A stretch of DNA of 64,000 bases from Phaeocystidibacter marisrubri (GCF_008933165.1 NZ_WBVQ01000002.1:953569-1017568), one strand, 5' to 3'. Shown: positions 37,302 to 47,462, numbered from the stretch's first letter. Notes: generated by a model not told the origin, from the letters alone. Made by a program: numbers and translations.

Positions 37302-38526
37302 GCTTATTTACAGCGCGAACTATTCCGTAGAAACCGAGAGCCGTAAGAAGTCCAAACCCTCCCAAAACTCCATAGAGAAGGTCAAACCCTCCGTATGTAA
37401 TGAGTTGCGTACCCGCTAACGGTGCAATAATGTGGGCAACCGCATAACTGGAAGTGTACAATCCCATGTAACTCCCTCTGCTGGCTTCACCCGCACGGTT
37501 GGAAACCCATGCAATGGCAAATGGCATAGCGAAGATTTCAGCAAAACTCAAGAGCACCATAGAGGTAATTAATAGTGCATTGGAATGAGTGAAAATCAGC
37601 ATTAAATAGGCCAATCCATTCAGAGCTGCACCAAAAATAACGAAGGTCATCACTTTGAATTTATGGCCCCATAAATGAACCACAATCATTTCAAAAGCGA
37701 ATACCACCAATCCGTTAAGCGCCAGCATGTATCCTACAAAAGTGGTATCTACCGCATATTCTTCCACGTAAAAAAGCGGTAGGGTGTAGAGGATTTGGAA
37801 AAAGACCAAGGCAAAACACGCATTCAGAATACAGAAGAGAACAAAGGGAATATCCGTATACGCCTTTCGAACGGGAACGCTGGACTTCTTTCTCTCTTCT
37901 CGATCCGCATCTTCTCCTTTTCGCAAGTTTCGAAAGTAAAGGATGAAGGCAATTCCAGCCAAAATACAAGTGGTACCATCCGTGATAAAAAGAAGCGTGT
38001 AACTAAACGTAGCAAGCCAGCCACCGATGGAAGGACCAATAGAAATACCTAGGTTGATTGCCAGTCGGTTCAGCGAAAACGCCTTGGTCACATTCTCTTT
38101 CTTTGCGTAATATCCAATACTGGCCCCATTCGCGGGACGGATCGTATCGGCAATGATGCTCAAGGTAGTCACCCCCACAATCAATCCTACAAACGAGGAT
38201 AGAAGAGGTAAGATAAACAGGTACACACCAGTGGCAATCAGCGATCCTGCTTGAACTTTATAATGTCCAAACCGCTCTGTAAGTTGACCTCCCAAGGTGG
38301 TTCCTATCACAGCCCCTACGCCATATCCCATCAAAACATAGCCGGCTTCAACCTTTGAGAGTCCAATTTTCTCTGTCAAATAAATCGACAAAAACGGAAT
38401 CACCATCGCCCCACTTCGGTTGATGAGCATCACAAGACTTAACATCCAAGTAGGCGTGCTCAATCCACCAAAAGCATCTCGGTAGAGGTTAAAGATTCGA
38501 ATGAAAGGAATGGCGAGCTGTTTCAC
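37276..38526 (-). CDS. MFS transporter
   Basis: A 416-residue inner-membrane transporter with about 12 hydrophobic segments. The motif GYGVGAVIGTTLGGQLTERFG (about 68-88) in the TM2-3 loop is typical of the major facilitator superfamily, and the second half has the matching FVGYMLALNGLVVF. A drug or metabolite exporter is likely; the substrate cannot be told. The start is a GTG; a TATCTTCA box lies 4 nt upstream, which supports this choice. The 26-bp overlap with the esterase gene at the 3' end is unusual but both reading frames are complete. Confidence 0.9.
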   Translation of the reverse strand: MKQLAIPFIRIFNLYRDAFGGLSTPTWMLSLVMLINRSGAMVIPFLSIYLTEKIGLSKVEAGYVLMGYGVGAVIGTTLGGQLTERFGHYKVQAGSLIATGVYLFILPLLSSFVGLIVGVTTLSIIADTIRPANGASIGYYAKKENVTKAFSLNRLAINLGISIGPSIGGWLATFSYTLLFITDGTTCILAGIAFILYFRNLRKGEDADREERKKSSVPVRKAYTDIPFVLFCILNACFALVFFQILYTLPLFYVEEYAVDTTFVGYMLALNGLVVFAFEMIVVHLWGHKFKVMTFVIFGAALNGLAYLMLIFTHSNALLITSMVLLSFAEIFAMPFAIAWVSNRAGEASRGSYMGLYTSSYAVAHIIAPLAGTQLITYGGFDLLYGVLGGFGLLTALGFYGIVRAVNKPTLLQEDT

Positions 38527-38530
38527 AGAA

Positions 38531-38538
38531 TGAAGATA
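38531..38538 (-). promoter_or_regulatory. -7 promoter box of the MFS gene
   Basis: On the minus strand TATCTTCA, then TTCT, then the GTG start. One mismatch to TAnnTTTG and a 4-nt gap. Confidence 0.45.
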
Positions 38539-38600
38539 CTCATCCTCTACATTGCATACATGTGTTTAAACAATGAAAATATAGAGGTAATCAATGTCGC

Positions 38601-38631
38601 TTCGCTGTGAACATATCAAACCCTACATTTG
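38601..38631 (+). promoter_or_regulatory. superoxide dismutase promoter
   Basis: TTCG (38601-38604), 19-nt spacer and a perfect TACATTTG (38624-38631), 38 nt before the ATG. This is a conventional Bacteroidota promoter with a leader, in contrast to the 4-nt class. Confidence 0.6.
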
Positions 38632-38669
38632 TACTACAACATGAAAGTTAAATCATAATATAACGAACC

Positions 38670-39275
38670 ATGGCATTTGAATTACCAGCACTTCCATACG
38701 CACATGATGCATTGGAACCACATATCGACGCTCGCACAATGGAAATCCACCACGGAAAGCACCACGCGGGTTACACCAACAACCTAAACGCTGCCATTGA
38801 AGGCACGGACATGGCAGGTAAGAGCATTGAAGAGCTTCTTGCCAACCATACAGACAACACTGCAGTTCGCAACAACGGCGGCGGTTACTATAACCACGAC
38901 TTGTTCTGGAAGGTGATGTCGCCAAACGGCGGTGGTGCTCCAACTGGTGCAGTTGCAGCGGCTATTGACGAAGCTTTTGGTAGCTACGAATCGTTCAAAG
39001 ACGCATTTGCAAAAGCAGCGGCTACTCGTTTTGGTTCAGGTTGGGCATGGCTTTGTGTTCACCCTGGTGGTAAGGTTGAAGTTTGTAGCACTGCAAACCA
39101 AGACAATCCATTGATGCCAAGTGTAGGTTGTTCAGGAACTCCAATCCTCGGTTTGGACGTTTGGGAGCACGCTTACTACTTGAACTACCAAAACCGTCGT
39201 CCAGATTACATCAACGCGTTCTTCAACGTGATCAACTGGGACGAAGTGAACAAGCGTTACGAAGCAGGGAAATAA
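38670..39275 (+). CDS. sodA: Fe/Mn superoxide dismutase, manganese-type signature
   Basis: A 201-residue cytoplasmic superoxide dismutase that converts superoxide to oxygen and hydrogen peroxide. Metal ligands: His in [11 protein letters not shown] (His27-type), His in [10 protein letters not shown], and Asp and His in [11 protein letters not shown]. The GG-YYNH pattern (Gly where iron enzymes have the Gln of their AAQ-x-WNH motif) and the later TANQDNPL Gln point to the Mn type, though cambialistic use of iron cannot be excluded. No signal peptide is present. It is monocistronic, with its own promoter and terminator. Confidence 0.93.
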   Translation: MAFELPALPYAHDALEPHIDARTMEIHHGKHHAGYTNNLNAAIEGTDMAGKSIEELLANHTDNTAVRNNGGGYYNHDLFWKVMSPNGGGAPTGAVAAAIDEAFGSYESFKDAFAKAAATRFGSGWAWLCVHPGGKVEVCSTANQDNPLMPSVGCSGTPILGLDVWEHAYYLNYQNRRPDYINAFFNVINWDEVNKRYEAGK

Positions 39276-39297
39276 TATTTCCTGTTAGACATGATAG

Positions 39298-39320
39298 AGC
39301 CCGGCCAGTTTGGTCGGGCT
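39298..39320 (+). terminator. intrinsic terminator of superoxide dismutase gene
   Basis: AGCCCGGCCA pairs with TGGTCGGGCT (one wobble) around GTT, followed by seven T residues. Confidence 0.9.
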
Positions 39321-39442
39321 TTTTTTGGTTCTGGACTTTAAGCACCAGTCACTGACCAGTGATATTCTAACGCTCTCCTAGTTTAGCTCCCTTGCCTAAA
39401 CCCTTATGAAGTACTACCTTACCTTCACTCAACCTCTCTCAA

Positions 39443-40165
39443 ATGAAAAAGGCACTTGTAGTATGGTTATTTGTTTCAATGATTGCGCTATTTGTTTACT
39501 ATAGCACTAGCGACTACTATAATCGGCCTTTGCTCTCTTCACCAAACACGGCCGCTCAAACGGCGTCGGACACTGGACCTATAAATTCCGAAATTTACTT
39601 TCCAAATCACCCGCGGCTTCAAGCCATGATTGATACGATTCAGAAGACCCCAATAGAGCTTCGAATGACGGCTTTTTCCAGTAAGTCAGCCCTATTCCAC
39701 CATACTACGGTTGTAAAGTCGGACAGCACAGGACAGCCCACTCATGTATTTGTTCCGCCTTTTTCTTTGGACCAACTGTCACATGACAAATCTCTGACGG
39801 AAGAAGAGCGAGAGATCGTCTTGGATAAAATAAGCGAGCTCAAAGCAAACTTTGAGAACAAACTCCTACGTAGAGAGGGATTAGGACATCAGGAATACTT
39901 TCCAGAACATCCCAAATTACAAGCCATTGCTGACTCCATCGATCTGTACTCCTTCCGCATGATGGCAACGAGTAAATCCATCTACATTCACGATGCTGAG
40001 CCTTCCTCTTCAGGCACAATCTCTTTTGGAGGAGAAAGCACATTTGTCATTCCAAGCGATCTGAAAACAATGCTTGAAATGGACAACCTCACCAAAAGTG
40101 ATCGGGCCATTATTGAAAAAGTGGTAGCCGAACTTCGCATGCAACACCAGGAGCGAAATGAATGA
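39443..40165 (+). CDS. membrane-anchored protein of unknown family with internal duplication
   Basis: A 240-residue protein not recognised as any known family. Residues about 4-21 form an uncleaved anchor or signal peptide. Two copies of an about 88-residue unit follow, residues 49-138 and 149-236. Each starts YFPxHPxLQAxxDxI, contains RM.A.SKS, then FVxPxxL..L..D.LT, and ends in a helix (EREIVLDKISELKANF; DRAIIEKVVAELRMQH). The unit thus looks like a beta-alpha domain; the copies are diverged but clearly alignable. TACCTTCA lies 15 nt before the ATG. The hydroxylase gene overlaps its end by 8 bp, so function may be linked to that enzyme. Confidence 0.8.
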   Translation: MKKALVVWLFVSMIALFVYYSTSDYYNRPLLSSPNTAAQTASDTGPINSEIYFPNHPRLQAMIDTIQKTPIELRMTAFSSKSALFHHTTVVKSDSTGQPTHVFVPPFSLDQLSHDKSLTEEEREIVLDKISELKANFENKLLRREGLGHQEYFPEHPKLQAIADSIDLYSFRMMATSKSIYIHDAEPSSSGTISFGGESTFVIPSDLKTMLEMDNLTKSDRAIIEKVVAELRMQHQERNE

Positions 40166-41009
40166 ATTAGCTGGCACATTTTGGGTGTATTTCGAATCGA
40201 TTGGAGTGAGCCTGCTCTTCTTGTTTATCACTTTTATTCCCCTTGAAAAGACCTTTCCAGCAAATCCAGGGCAGCGGGTATTTCGACCTCAATGGATTCT
40301 AGATTTTTGCTTCATGGTAGGCCAATACCTTCTTTGGGGCGGATTGGTTCTCTGGGCCATGCAGCTCTATGCGGGCGAAGTGAGAAGCTGGTTACCCTTT
40401 GGATGGTTCAGCGAAGTGCGAAGTTGGCCTCTCTGGGTACAAGCCTGTGTAGTTATTGTGGCCAGCGATTTCCTCATTTACTGGGGTCACCGCTTACAGC
40501 ACAATGTTGATTTCCTGTGGCGTTTCCACAAGGTCCACCACAGTTCAAAAACCCTAGATTGGCTGGCGGCTTATCGCGAACATCCTTTGGATTCTATTTA
40601 CACCATAGGCCTGATCAACACACCTGCTTTTCTCTTAGGTTTTGATTTGAATGCCATAGCCGCTGTGATTGCTTTTAGAGGTGTCTGGGCCATCTACATT
40701 CACTCCAATGTAAGAATGCCAATTGGGCCACTGAAAATGATAATCGGCGCGCCTGAATTACACCATTGGCATCACAACCTAGAAAGAGACACAGGCAATT
40801 ATGCCAATATTAGTCCGCTAATGGACCTCTTATTCGGAACCTACGTCTGTCCCGATTACGAACCAGAAGCCTTTGGAATCGTGGAGGAAACACCTACATC
40901 TTACGTTGGACAAATGATTGAACCTCTACTGCCCAAGCAACTCTATCAGCGAATTCTTCGTTCTGACATTACTCTCTACTCCAACTTTAAAAAACCACGT
41001 GCCTCATGA
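40158..41009 (+). CDS. fatty acid hydroxylase / sterol desaturase family protein
   Basis: A 283-residue integral membrane di-iron enzyme. Histidine boxes: HRLQH (His111, His115), HKVHH (His124, His127, His128) and HHWHH near residue 198-202; about four hydrophobic segments surround them. The family hydroxylates or desaturates lipids, sterols or carotenoids; substrate is unknown here. Bacteroidota homologues commonly act on hydroxy fatty acids or carotenoids. The start overlaps the upstream duplicated-domain gene by 8 bp and the stop overlaps the next gene by 4 bp (ATGA), so the three are translationally coupled. Confidence 0.9.
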   Translation: MNELAGTFWVYFESIGVSLLFLFITFIPLEKTFPANPGQRVFRPQWILDFCFMVGQYLLWGGLVLWAMQLYAGEVRSWLPFGWFSEVRSWPLWVQACVVIVASDFLIYWGHRLQHNVDFLWRFHKVHHSSKTLDWLAAYREHPLDSIYTIGLINTPAFLLGFDLNAIAAVIAFRGVWAIYIHSNVRMPIGPLKMIIGAPELHHWHHNLERDTGNYANISPLMDLLFGTYVCPDYEPEAFGIVEETPTSYVGQMIEPLLPKQLYQRILRSDITLYSNFKKPRAS

Positions 41010-41668
41010 AAAAATCAACGCTCTCAGCTTTTGCATTACTTGCAGCTACCGCATTATCCGCACAAGAACTAGAATGCAACAATCCCTTTATTCGTGCTGG
41101 TGAATCCTTTCAAATAAACATCGATCTTAAATCATTCGAGAAGGAAATAGAAGACCAGCTTCCTGAAGGAGTAGAATACGACAGCCATGGTTTCGGATTT
41201 CAATCCAATTTCGATCTCATCATTGATGAACCGGGACAACACACCATTGGTCCATTCACCTTCGATTGGAACGGAACTCTCGTTTCTACAAATGAAATAA
41301 CAGTAACTATTCTTCCTGCGCTTGAGCCCAAAGAAGCTCTTTTTGTGAATTATATTGAACTCCCTAACGGGGAACACTACCTCATCACCGAAGAGTTTAT
41401 TGAGGGAAAGACAGATGAAGACGACTTTATAGGAGTGGAAGGGGATCAAATAGAAGGAATGAACCTCCGAAATTGTCGAATGCTAACGACTTCAGCGGAA
41501 AATGATGAAGGCACCAAATTCTCGTATCGCAAAGCGATATACATCGTGAGCGGCTCATCTGAATACCAGAGTATTGATGAAGGCATCTTTGACAATGATC
41601 CCGACGAAATCGTGTGGCAGTGCGAATGCAAAATCAGTGGCGGGCCTGTCCTGTCGCTGGGATACTGA
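41006..41668 (+). CDS. exported protein with BatD-like N-terminal beta domain
   Basis: A 220-residue protein with a signal peptide (about 1-20, ending TALSAQ). Residues about 24-110 resemble the first domain of the BatD/oxygen-tolerance family: ECNNPFIRAGESFQINID, then GQHTIGPFTFDWNGTLVSTNEITVTILP, which has the typical layout of a conserved Gly-Pro strand and a closing VTI. BatD proteins are larger (about 500-600) and have a C-terminal membrane helix, so this is a short, single-domain relative. The rest (about 115-220) is unknown, with Cys residues in LRNCRML and WQCECKI. It ends the three-gene operon. Confidence 0.7.
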   Translation: MKKSTLSAFALLAATALSAQELECNNPFIRAGESFQINIDLKSFEKEIEDQLPEGVEYDSHGFGFQSNFDLIIDEPGQHTIGPFTFDWNGTLVSTNEITVTILPALEPKEALFVNYIELPNGEHYLITEEFIEGKTDEDDFIGVEGDQIEGMNLRNCRMLTTSAENDEGTKFSYRKAIYIVSGSSEYQSIDEGIFDNDPDEIVWQCECKISGGPVLSLGY

Positions 41669-41692
41669 CGTACGAACGCGTTGAATAAAACA

Positions 41693-41720
41693 AAACCCCT
41701 GACAAATCTGCCAGGGGTTT
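41693..41720. terminator. bidirectional intrinsic terminator
   Basis: AAACCCCTG and CAGGGGTTT pair across a 10-nt loop with T residues on the plus side and A residues (T on minus) on the other, between the convergent exported-protein operon and icd. Confidence 0.88.
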
Positions 41721-41744
41721 TTCTATTTGCGACGGTATCGAACC

Positions 41745-43985
<2,241 letters not shown>

Positions 43986-44084
43986 TTATTCAGTAAAAAC
44001 AGCAAAAGTGGCCGGAAATGACCTCATTGCTGAACGATGAGGTGCAAAAATAACGTTTAAACGCCAAATTTTAAGAGATAATGA

Positions 44085-44225
44085 AGGCAAATGCGGTTGC
44101 GCTGCGTAAGGCTAACGCGTGGATCTGCGCTAAGCGTAGCAAGGATGAGCACGGACATAGGACTGTAGTCTTGAGACCAAAGCTGTATGTCCCCACCGAT
44201 AGGGTGTAGACAGCAGACAGCAGAC
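44085..44225. repeat. composite degenerate repeat element in the icd upstream spacer
   Basis: Three repeat types in series: GCGCT/GCG-rich motifs (44097-44140), an inverted pair GGACATA (44153-44159) / TATGTCC (44186-44192) enclosing GACTGTAGTC (44161-44170), and AGACAGCAGACAGCAGACC (44207-44225). No reading frame of significance occurs within it. Similar mixtures are scattered in this window; see findings. Confidence 0.55.
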
Positions 44226-44234
44226 CATAAAAAA

Positions 44235-44263
44235 ACCCCGATAATACTTTCGTACATCGAGGT
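44235..44263 (-). terminator. intrinsic terminator of the sigma-factor operon
   Basis: On the minus strand ACCTCGAT pairs with ATCGGGGT (one mismatch) around a short loop, followed by seven T residues. It lies 36 nt after the lipoprotein stop. Confidence 0.8.
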
Positions 44264-44298
44264 CTTTCCTTTGTGTTTTAGTTGAAGTCGCTTCCCAG

Positions 44299-45438
44299 TT
44301 ACGGGTCGCTGGTTGCGACGGCAATAACAAACTCAGCATTGTCAATGCGCAATTCGTCGCCAGTCGCGTCCTGGAGGAGAAAAGATCCACTCACGATGAG
44401 CTTAACCGTTGGACGGCCTTCTGCATCGTTCACGTAATCTGTAACTTCTTGAATAGACACAGTTCCAGGATTGCTGTGCATAGAAGTAGAATATACGGTA
44501 CCACTCGGAGTGGTATATGTGATGTTCACTTTATTGAGTTGAAGAGAATCGATGGTCATGCCGGATTCCACTTTATACTGGAAGTCCATATTAGGCGGAA
44601 CCAAATCGGAATTGAGGATAACCACATCACGGCTCTCACAGGTTCTCGCACCATTGGTGTGACGGAATCCCGCTGTCACAAAAAACTTAGAACCTACAAC
44701 TCCTGTCGGGTGACGATAGAACAACGTATCACCCTGCCCAGCTGCATCACCGTTGATATCCCAATAAACCTGATTTACCTGTGAAGAGAAATAAGGAGAT
44801 ATGTAAAAAATATACACTCCCGGTTGAACGACTTCTACTTCAAAAGCCGCCCAATCCTCTGGGTGGAGGATGTCCACACAACGAGAGGTTTCAATGTCGT
44901 ATCGATTGTAGAAACGCGAGCCGATGGTTACAATAGGTTGCTTACCTGAATAATTAGTAGAGTCGAAAGTGAAAACAGGATTGATCAAAGGGATGCTTGC
45001 ACCATGCTGATATCTCCAATAGTAGCTCGGCATATCACTCGTCTCTGCGCCAAAACTAGCCTTCGGCTTAATGTTGAGAATCGACTTATTCTGAACGATG
45101 TCGGAAGAGGCAAGCGATTTATCACCCAGTGCAAGAACACTTTCCAAATCAATTTCTTCGTCGGTGGAATTATTGGTAAACTCAAATTTCCAAGAACTGG
45201 TGCCCTCAACAGAAGAGCGCAGGTCGCCAACAATAATAGGTGCCTTGTCTTCAGGAAACTGATAATCGGTATACATGTAGTATCCACCGTCACCAGCAAT
45301 CACAGATTCTTCCACTCCATCTACCAATGCATGCACGTAGAAATCTGGAGAGGTTGGAGCCGGCAATGGCGCATCTTTACGACAAGAGGCCAAGGCAACC
45401 ACAAGAAGTGCGGATATATAGAGTGTAGACTTTTTCAT
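44299..45438 (-). CDS. lipoprotein of unknown function, third gene of sigma operon
   Basis: A 379-residue lipoprotein from the ATG at 45438 (signal ends VALASC). The mature part is all-beta in appearance, with Gly/Asn/Tyr-rich strands, and no known domain was recognised. The start ATG overlaps the stop of the upstream anti-sigma-like gene (TAATG), so it is translationally coupled to it. Likely location: periplasm-facing or surface membrane. In this context it could be a ligand, stress or cargo protein sensed by the anti-sigma-like protein, which is inference. The two-codon extension at TTG 45444 is not preferred. Confidence 0.85.
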   Translation of the reverse strand: MKKSTLYISALLVVALASCRKDAPLPAPTSPDFYVHALVDGVEESVIAGDGGYYMYTDYQFPEDKAPIIVGDLRSSVEGTSSWKFEFTNNSTDEEIDLESVLALGDKSLASSDIVQNKSILNIKPKASFGAETSDMPSYYWRYQHGASIPLINPVFTFDSTNYSGKQPIVTIGSRFYNRYDIETSRCVDILHPEDWAAFEVEVVQPGVYIFYISPYFSSQVNQVYWDINGDAAGQGDTLFYRHPTGVVGSKFFVTAGFRHTNGARTCESRDVVILNSDLVPPNMDFQYKVESGMTIDSLQLNKVNITYTTPSGTVYSTSMHSNPGTVSIQEVTDYVNDAEGRPTVKLIVSGSFLLQDATGDELRIDNAEFVIAVATSDP

Positions 45439-46697
45439 TACCAAAGCATGTATCTACCTCCCAATCGGAACTGGAGATGTTGGTTATTCCCTGAATTCTC
45501 AAAGGCAAAGCCATCTGTAAGTCCTACTACGCCATTCGCTGTAATCTTCCATCGGTCGCTTACGCGGTAAGCATAACCCATTTGAAGACCCATATCGAAA
45601 TCGGAGTTATCATCGTCGGTATCTTGAGCGAGATAGGTATCTGTGGTAGAACGTGCGTTAGTCGCTTCCGTCGTACGCGTTACCTTGCTCATACCCATCA
45701 ACTTATATGCTGCATAGATACCCGCTTCTAGCTGGTGATCTCCAAAGGCATATGTAGCTGAAACAGGAAGCTCGAGATAGTCTACCCATTTGGATTGAAC
45801 CGTAACATCAATGCGGGTAGATCCAAAGCCGTAGTCCACTGTAGAACTTGCTCGGCTATCACCAAAACTAGAGCGACGAGCGTAGGTAAGTCCAGATTGA
45901 ACACCCCAAGTGTCATTCAAGGAGTAGTTCACAAGACCTCCACCATAGTAAGAGGGAGTCATCCCCCTTGCTCCACCAGTCATGGATGTCATATTCACTC
46001 CACCTTCAACTGCAACGGTCCAAGGCTTCACACTGTGACGTGGTCTATTGATCACTTCCTCTTCTGAACGTTCGTCAAATTCGTTCACGGCGCTAACATC
46101 CGCAATCTCGTACATCATAGATTCATCCGATTCCGTTAACCCAGCTAGGGCTAATTCATCGGCACGGTAGGTGTACGATTTAGCGTCAACCACAAGTAAT
46201 TCTTGTGATTCAAAGCTCATGTTATCGCTCATCTCTGCACGCGCAAAAGAAGTTTCAGAAGATGATTGATCTGAGCGACCTCGAATACTGCTCGCATGGG
46301 ATGCAAGGCTTGTTGTTGAGGCAGAAGATTCATCTCCACCCGAACGACTCTCTACTTGAGGTGACGAGGCATCCGCAGGCTCACCTCCTACATTTCTGCT
46401 TGGGGTAGATTCCGATTGGGATGCAATCGTTTCAACATCGGCGTTGGCTTCCATTGAAGGCCAAGCGACAGCGTTGTTAGCAGGCGACTCCGGAGTAGTC
46501 ATTGCGTTCCAAGACATGAGACCGCCGATCAGGGCCACCGATGCAGCTGCTGACCACGACGCAATCACACGACGACGCTTCCTACGCTCACCTTGGACAA
46601 TCAGCTTTTCAGCTCCTTCCCAGGCAGCAGGATTAAATTCAAAGGTTCTACCTTCAAATTTCTTCCGGAATAATTTTTCTAATTCCTTCTCGGTCAT
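45438..46697 (-). CDS. anti-sigma-like protein spanning both membranes (outer-membrane barrel C-terminus)
   Basis: A 419-residue protein with an unusual order: a short cytoplasmic, charged N-terminus (1-43, MTEKELEKLFRKKFEGRTFE ... RRKRRR), one inner-membrane helix (44-64), a Ser/Asp/Glu-rich linker of about 155 residues (65-220), and an outer-membrane beta barrel (221-419) ending in Trp, the terminal aromatic typical of barrels. The start overlaps the sigma gene stop by 4 bp (ATGA). Position and N-terminus fit an anti-sigma factor; the barrel resembles the dual-membrane-spanning anti-sigma proteins described in Bacteroides. No zinc-binding HxxxCxxC anti-sigma motif is visible. Regulation of the ECF factor by an outer-membrane event is inferred. 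Confidence 0.8.
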   Translation of the reverse strand: MTEKELEKLFRKKFEGRTFEFNPAAWEGAEKLIVQGERRKRRRVIASWSAAASVALIGGLMSWNAMTTPESPANNAVAWPSMEANADVETIASQSESTPSRNVGGEPADASSPQVESRSGGDESSASTTSLASHASSIRGRSDQSSSETSFARAEMSDNMSFESQELLVVDAKSYTYRADELALAGLTESDESMMYEIADVSAVNEFDERSEEEVINRPRHSVKPWTVAVEGGVNMTSMTGGARGMTPSYYGGGLVNYSLNDTWGVQSGLTYARRSSFGDSRASSTVDYGFGSTRIDVTVQSKWVDYLELPVSATYAFGDHQLEAGIYAAYKLMGMSKVTRTTEATNARSTTDTYLAQDTDDDNSDFDMGLQMGYAYRVSDRWKITANGVVGLTDGFAFENSGNNQHLQFRLGGRYMLW

Positions 46698-47257
46698 AAC
46701 ATGATACTTGCCACTTTAGTGACGAAGCCCCTCAACTTGTTTTTCAATGTCTTACGAGCAGTACTCAGGTGCCATTTAGACGTTCCTTCGCTGATGCCCA
46801 GCATTTCTCCAATTTCCTTATGGTTGTACCCGTCAATCACGTATAGGTTGAAAACCTTCTGACTTACGGGTGGCAACTCTCGAATCATTATCTCCAATTC
46901 TTCTGCATCAAACTGACGATCAGCCTCGTTGTAGTCCATAGACGAAACAGGCACATGACCTTCTAATTGATCGAAGAAAGCGTGACGATCTCTGTTCTTC
47001 TTGCGGAATTCATCGATTACCGTATTAATGGTGATGCGGCGAATCCACGCTTCAAACGGAGTATCGTCGTGGTATTTATCTAATCGTGTTAGTATCTTGT
47101 AGAAGGCGAGGTTCAGAAGTTCTTCTGCATCCTCCTTGTTCTTCTCGTAGCGCATACAAACACTTAAGAGAATTCCATAGCAGTCTTTGTACAGCTCAAA
47201 TTGGGCTGCCCGTTCGTGCTTTCTGCACCTTGCTATGAGTTCTTTACTTACCTGCAT
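46694..47257 (-). CDS. ECF-type RNA polymerase sigma factor
   Basis: A 187-residue sigma-70 family protein of the extracytoplasmic function group. Region 2 (about 25-95; LLSVCMRYEKNKEDAEELLNLAFYKIL and AWIRRITINTVIDEFRKKNR) and region 4 (about 130-180; VSQKVFNLYVIDGYNHKEIGEMLGISEGTSKWHLSTARKTLKNKL) are complete. The ATG at 47257 (MQVSKELIARC) gives the usual length; the longer start at 47326 adds an unlikely leader. The next gene overlaps by 4 bp. An ECF-type promoter lies 140 nt upstream, suggesting autoregulation. Confidence 0.93.
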   Translation of the reverse strand: MQVSKELIARCRKHERAAQFELYKDCYGILLSVCMRYEKNKEDAEELLNLAFYKILTRLDKYHDDTPFEAWIRRITINTVIDEFRKKNRDRHAFFDQLEGHVPVSSMDYNEADRQFDAEELEIMIRELPPVSQKVFNLYVIDGYNHKEIGEMLGISEGTSKWHLSTARKTLKNKLRGFVTKVASIML

Positions 47258-47275
47258 GTTTAAGCCAAAAGAAAA

Positions 47276-47315
47276 TCCAGAGATCCAATGTACGCATTCG
47301 ACACAGATCTCCGGA
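47276..47315 (-). other. leader inverted repeat followed by T-rich tract
   Basis: In transcript orientation TCCGGAGATC and GATCTCTGGA (9 of 10 paired) flank a 20-nt loop and are followed by TTTTCTTTT. It sits in the predicted 5' leader of the sigma-factor mRNA, 19 nt before the ATG. It could act as an attenuator or simply as an RNA-stability element. Confidence 0.5.
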
Positions 47316-47395
47316 TTATCGAACAATCCACCTACTGAACAACTAACCTAATCTTAATCTGTTCATAAGGGTCACGGAGACTCTTTCTGAATGTA

Positions 47396-47427
47396 TAGAC
47401 GGTCGTGTTTTGAAAAGGGTTGGTACA
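47396..47427 (-). promoter_or_regulatory. ECF-type promoter of the sigma operon
   Basis: On the minus strand TGTACCAACCC (47427-47417, -35-like AACC core) and CGTCTA (47401-47396, -10-like) are separated by 16 nt from AACC to CGTC. AACC and CGTC cores with about this spacing are a common autoregulated ECF promoter layout. The predicted transcript would start about 7 nt downstream, giving a leader of about 130 nt. Confidence 0.6.
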
Positions 47428-47462
47428 GTTTGAAACTTTTTTTGCAAAAACTTAAATCCGCC

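Noticed and set aside
45004-45570. 188-codon plus-strand ORF
   Set aside because: Shadow across the lipoprotein gene of the sigma operon and the 3' end of the anti-sigma-like gene.
47436-47456. A/T palindrome TTTTTGCAAAAA after the metal-adaptor gene
   Set aside because: Too AT-rich and weak to be called a terminator, and its base composition makes chance pairing likely.
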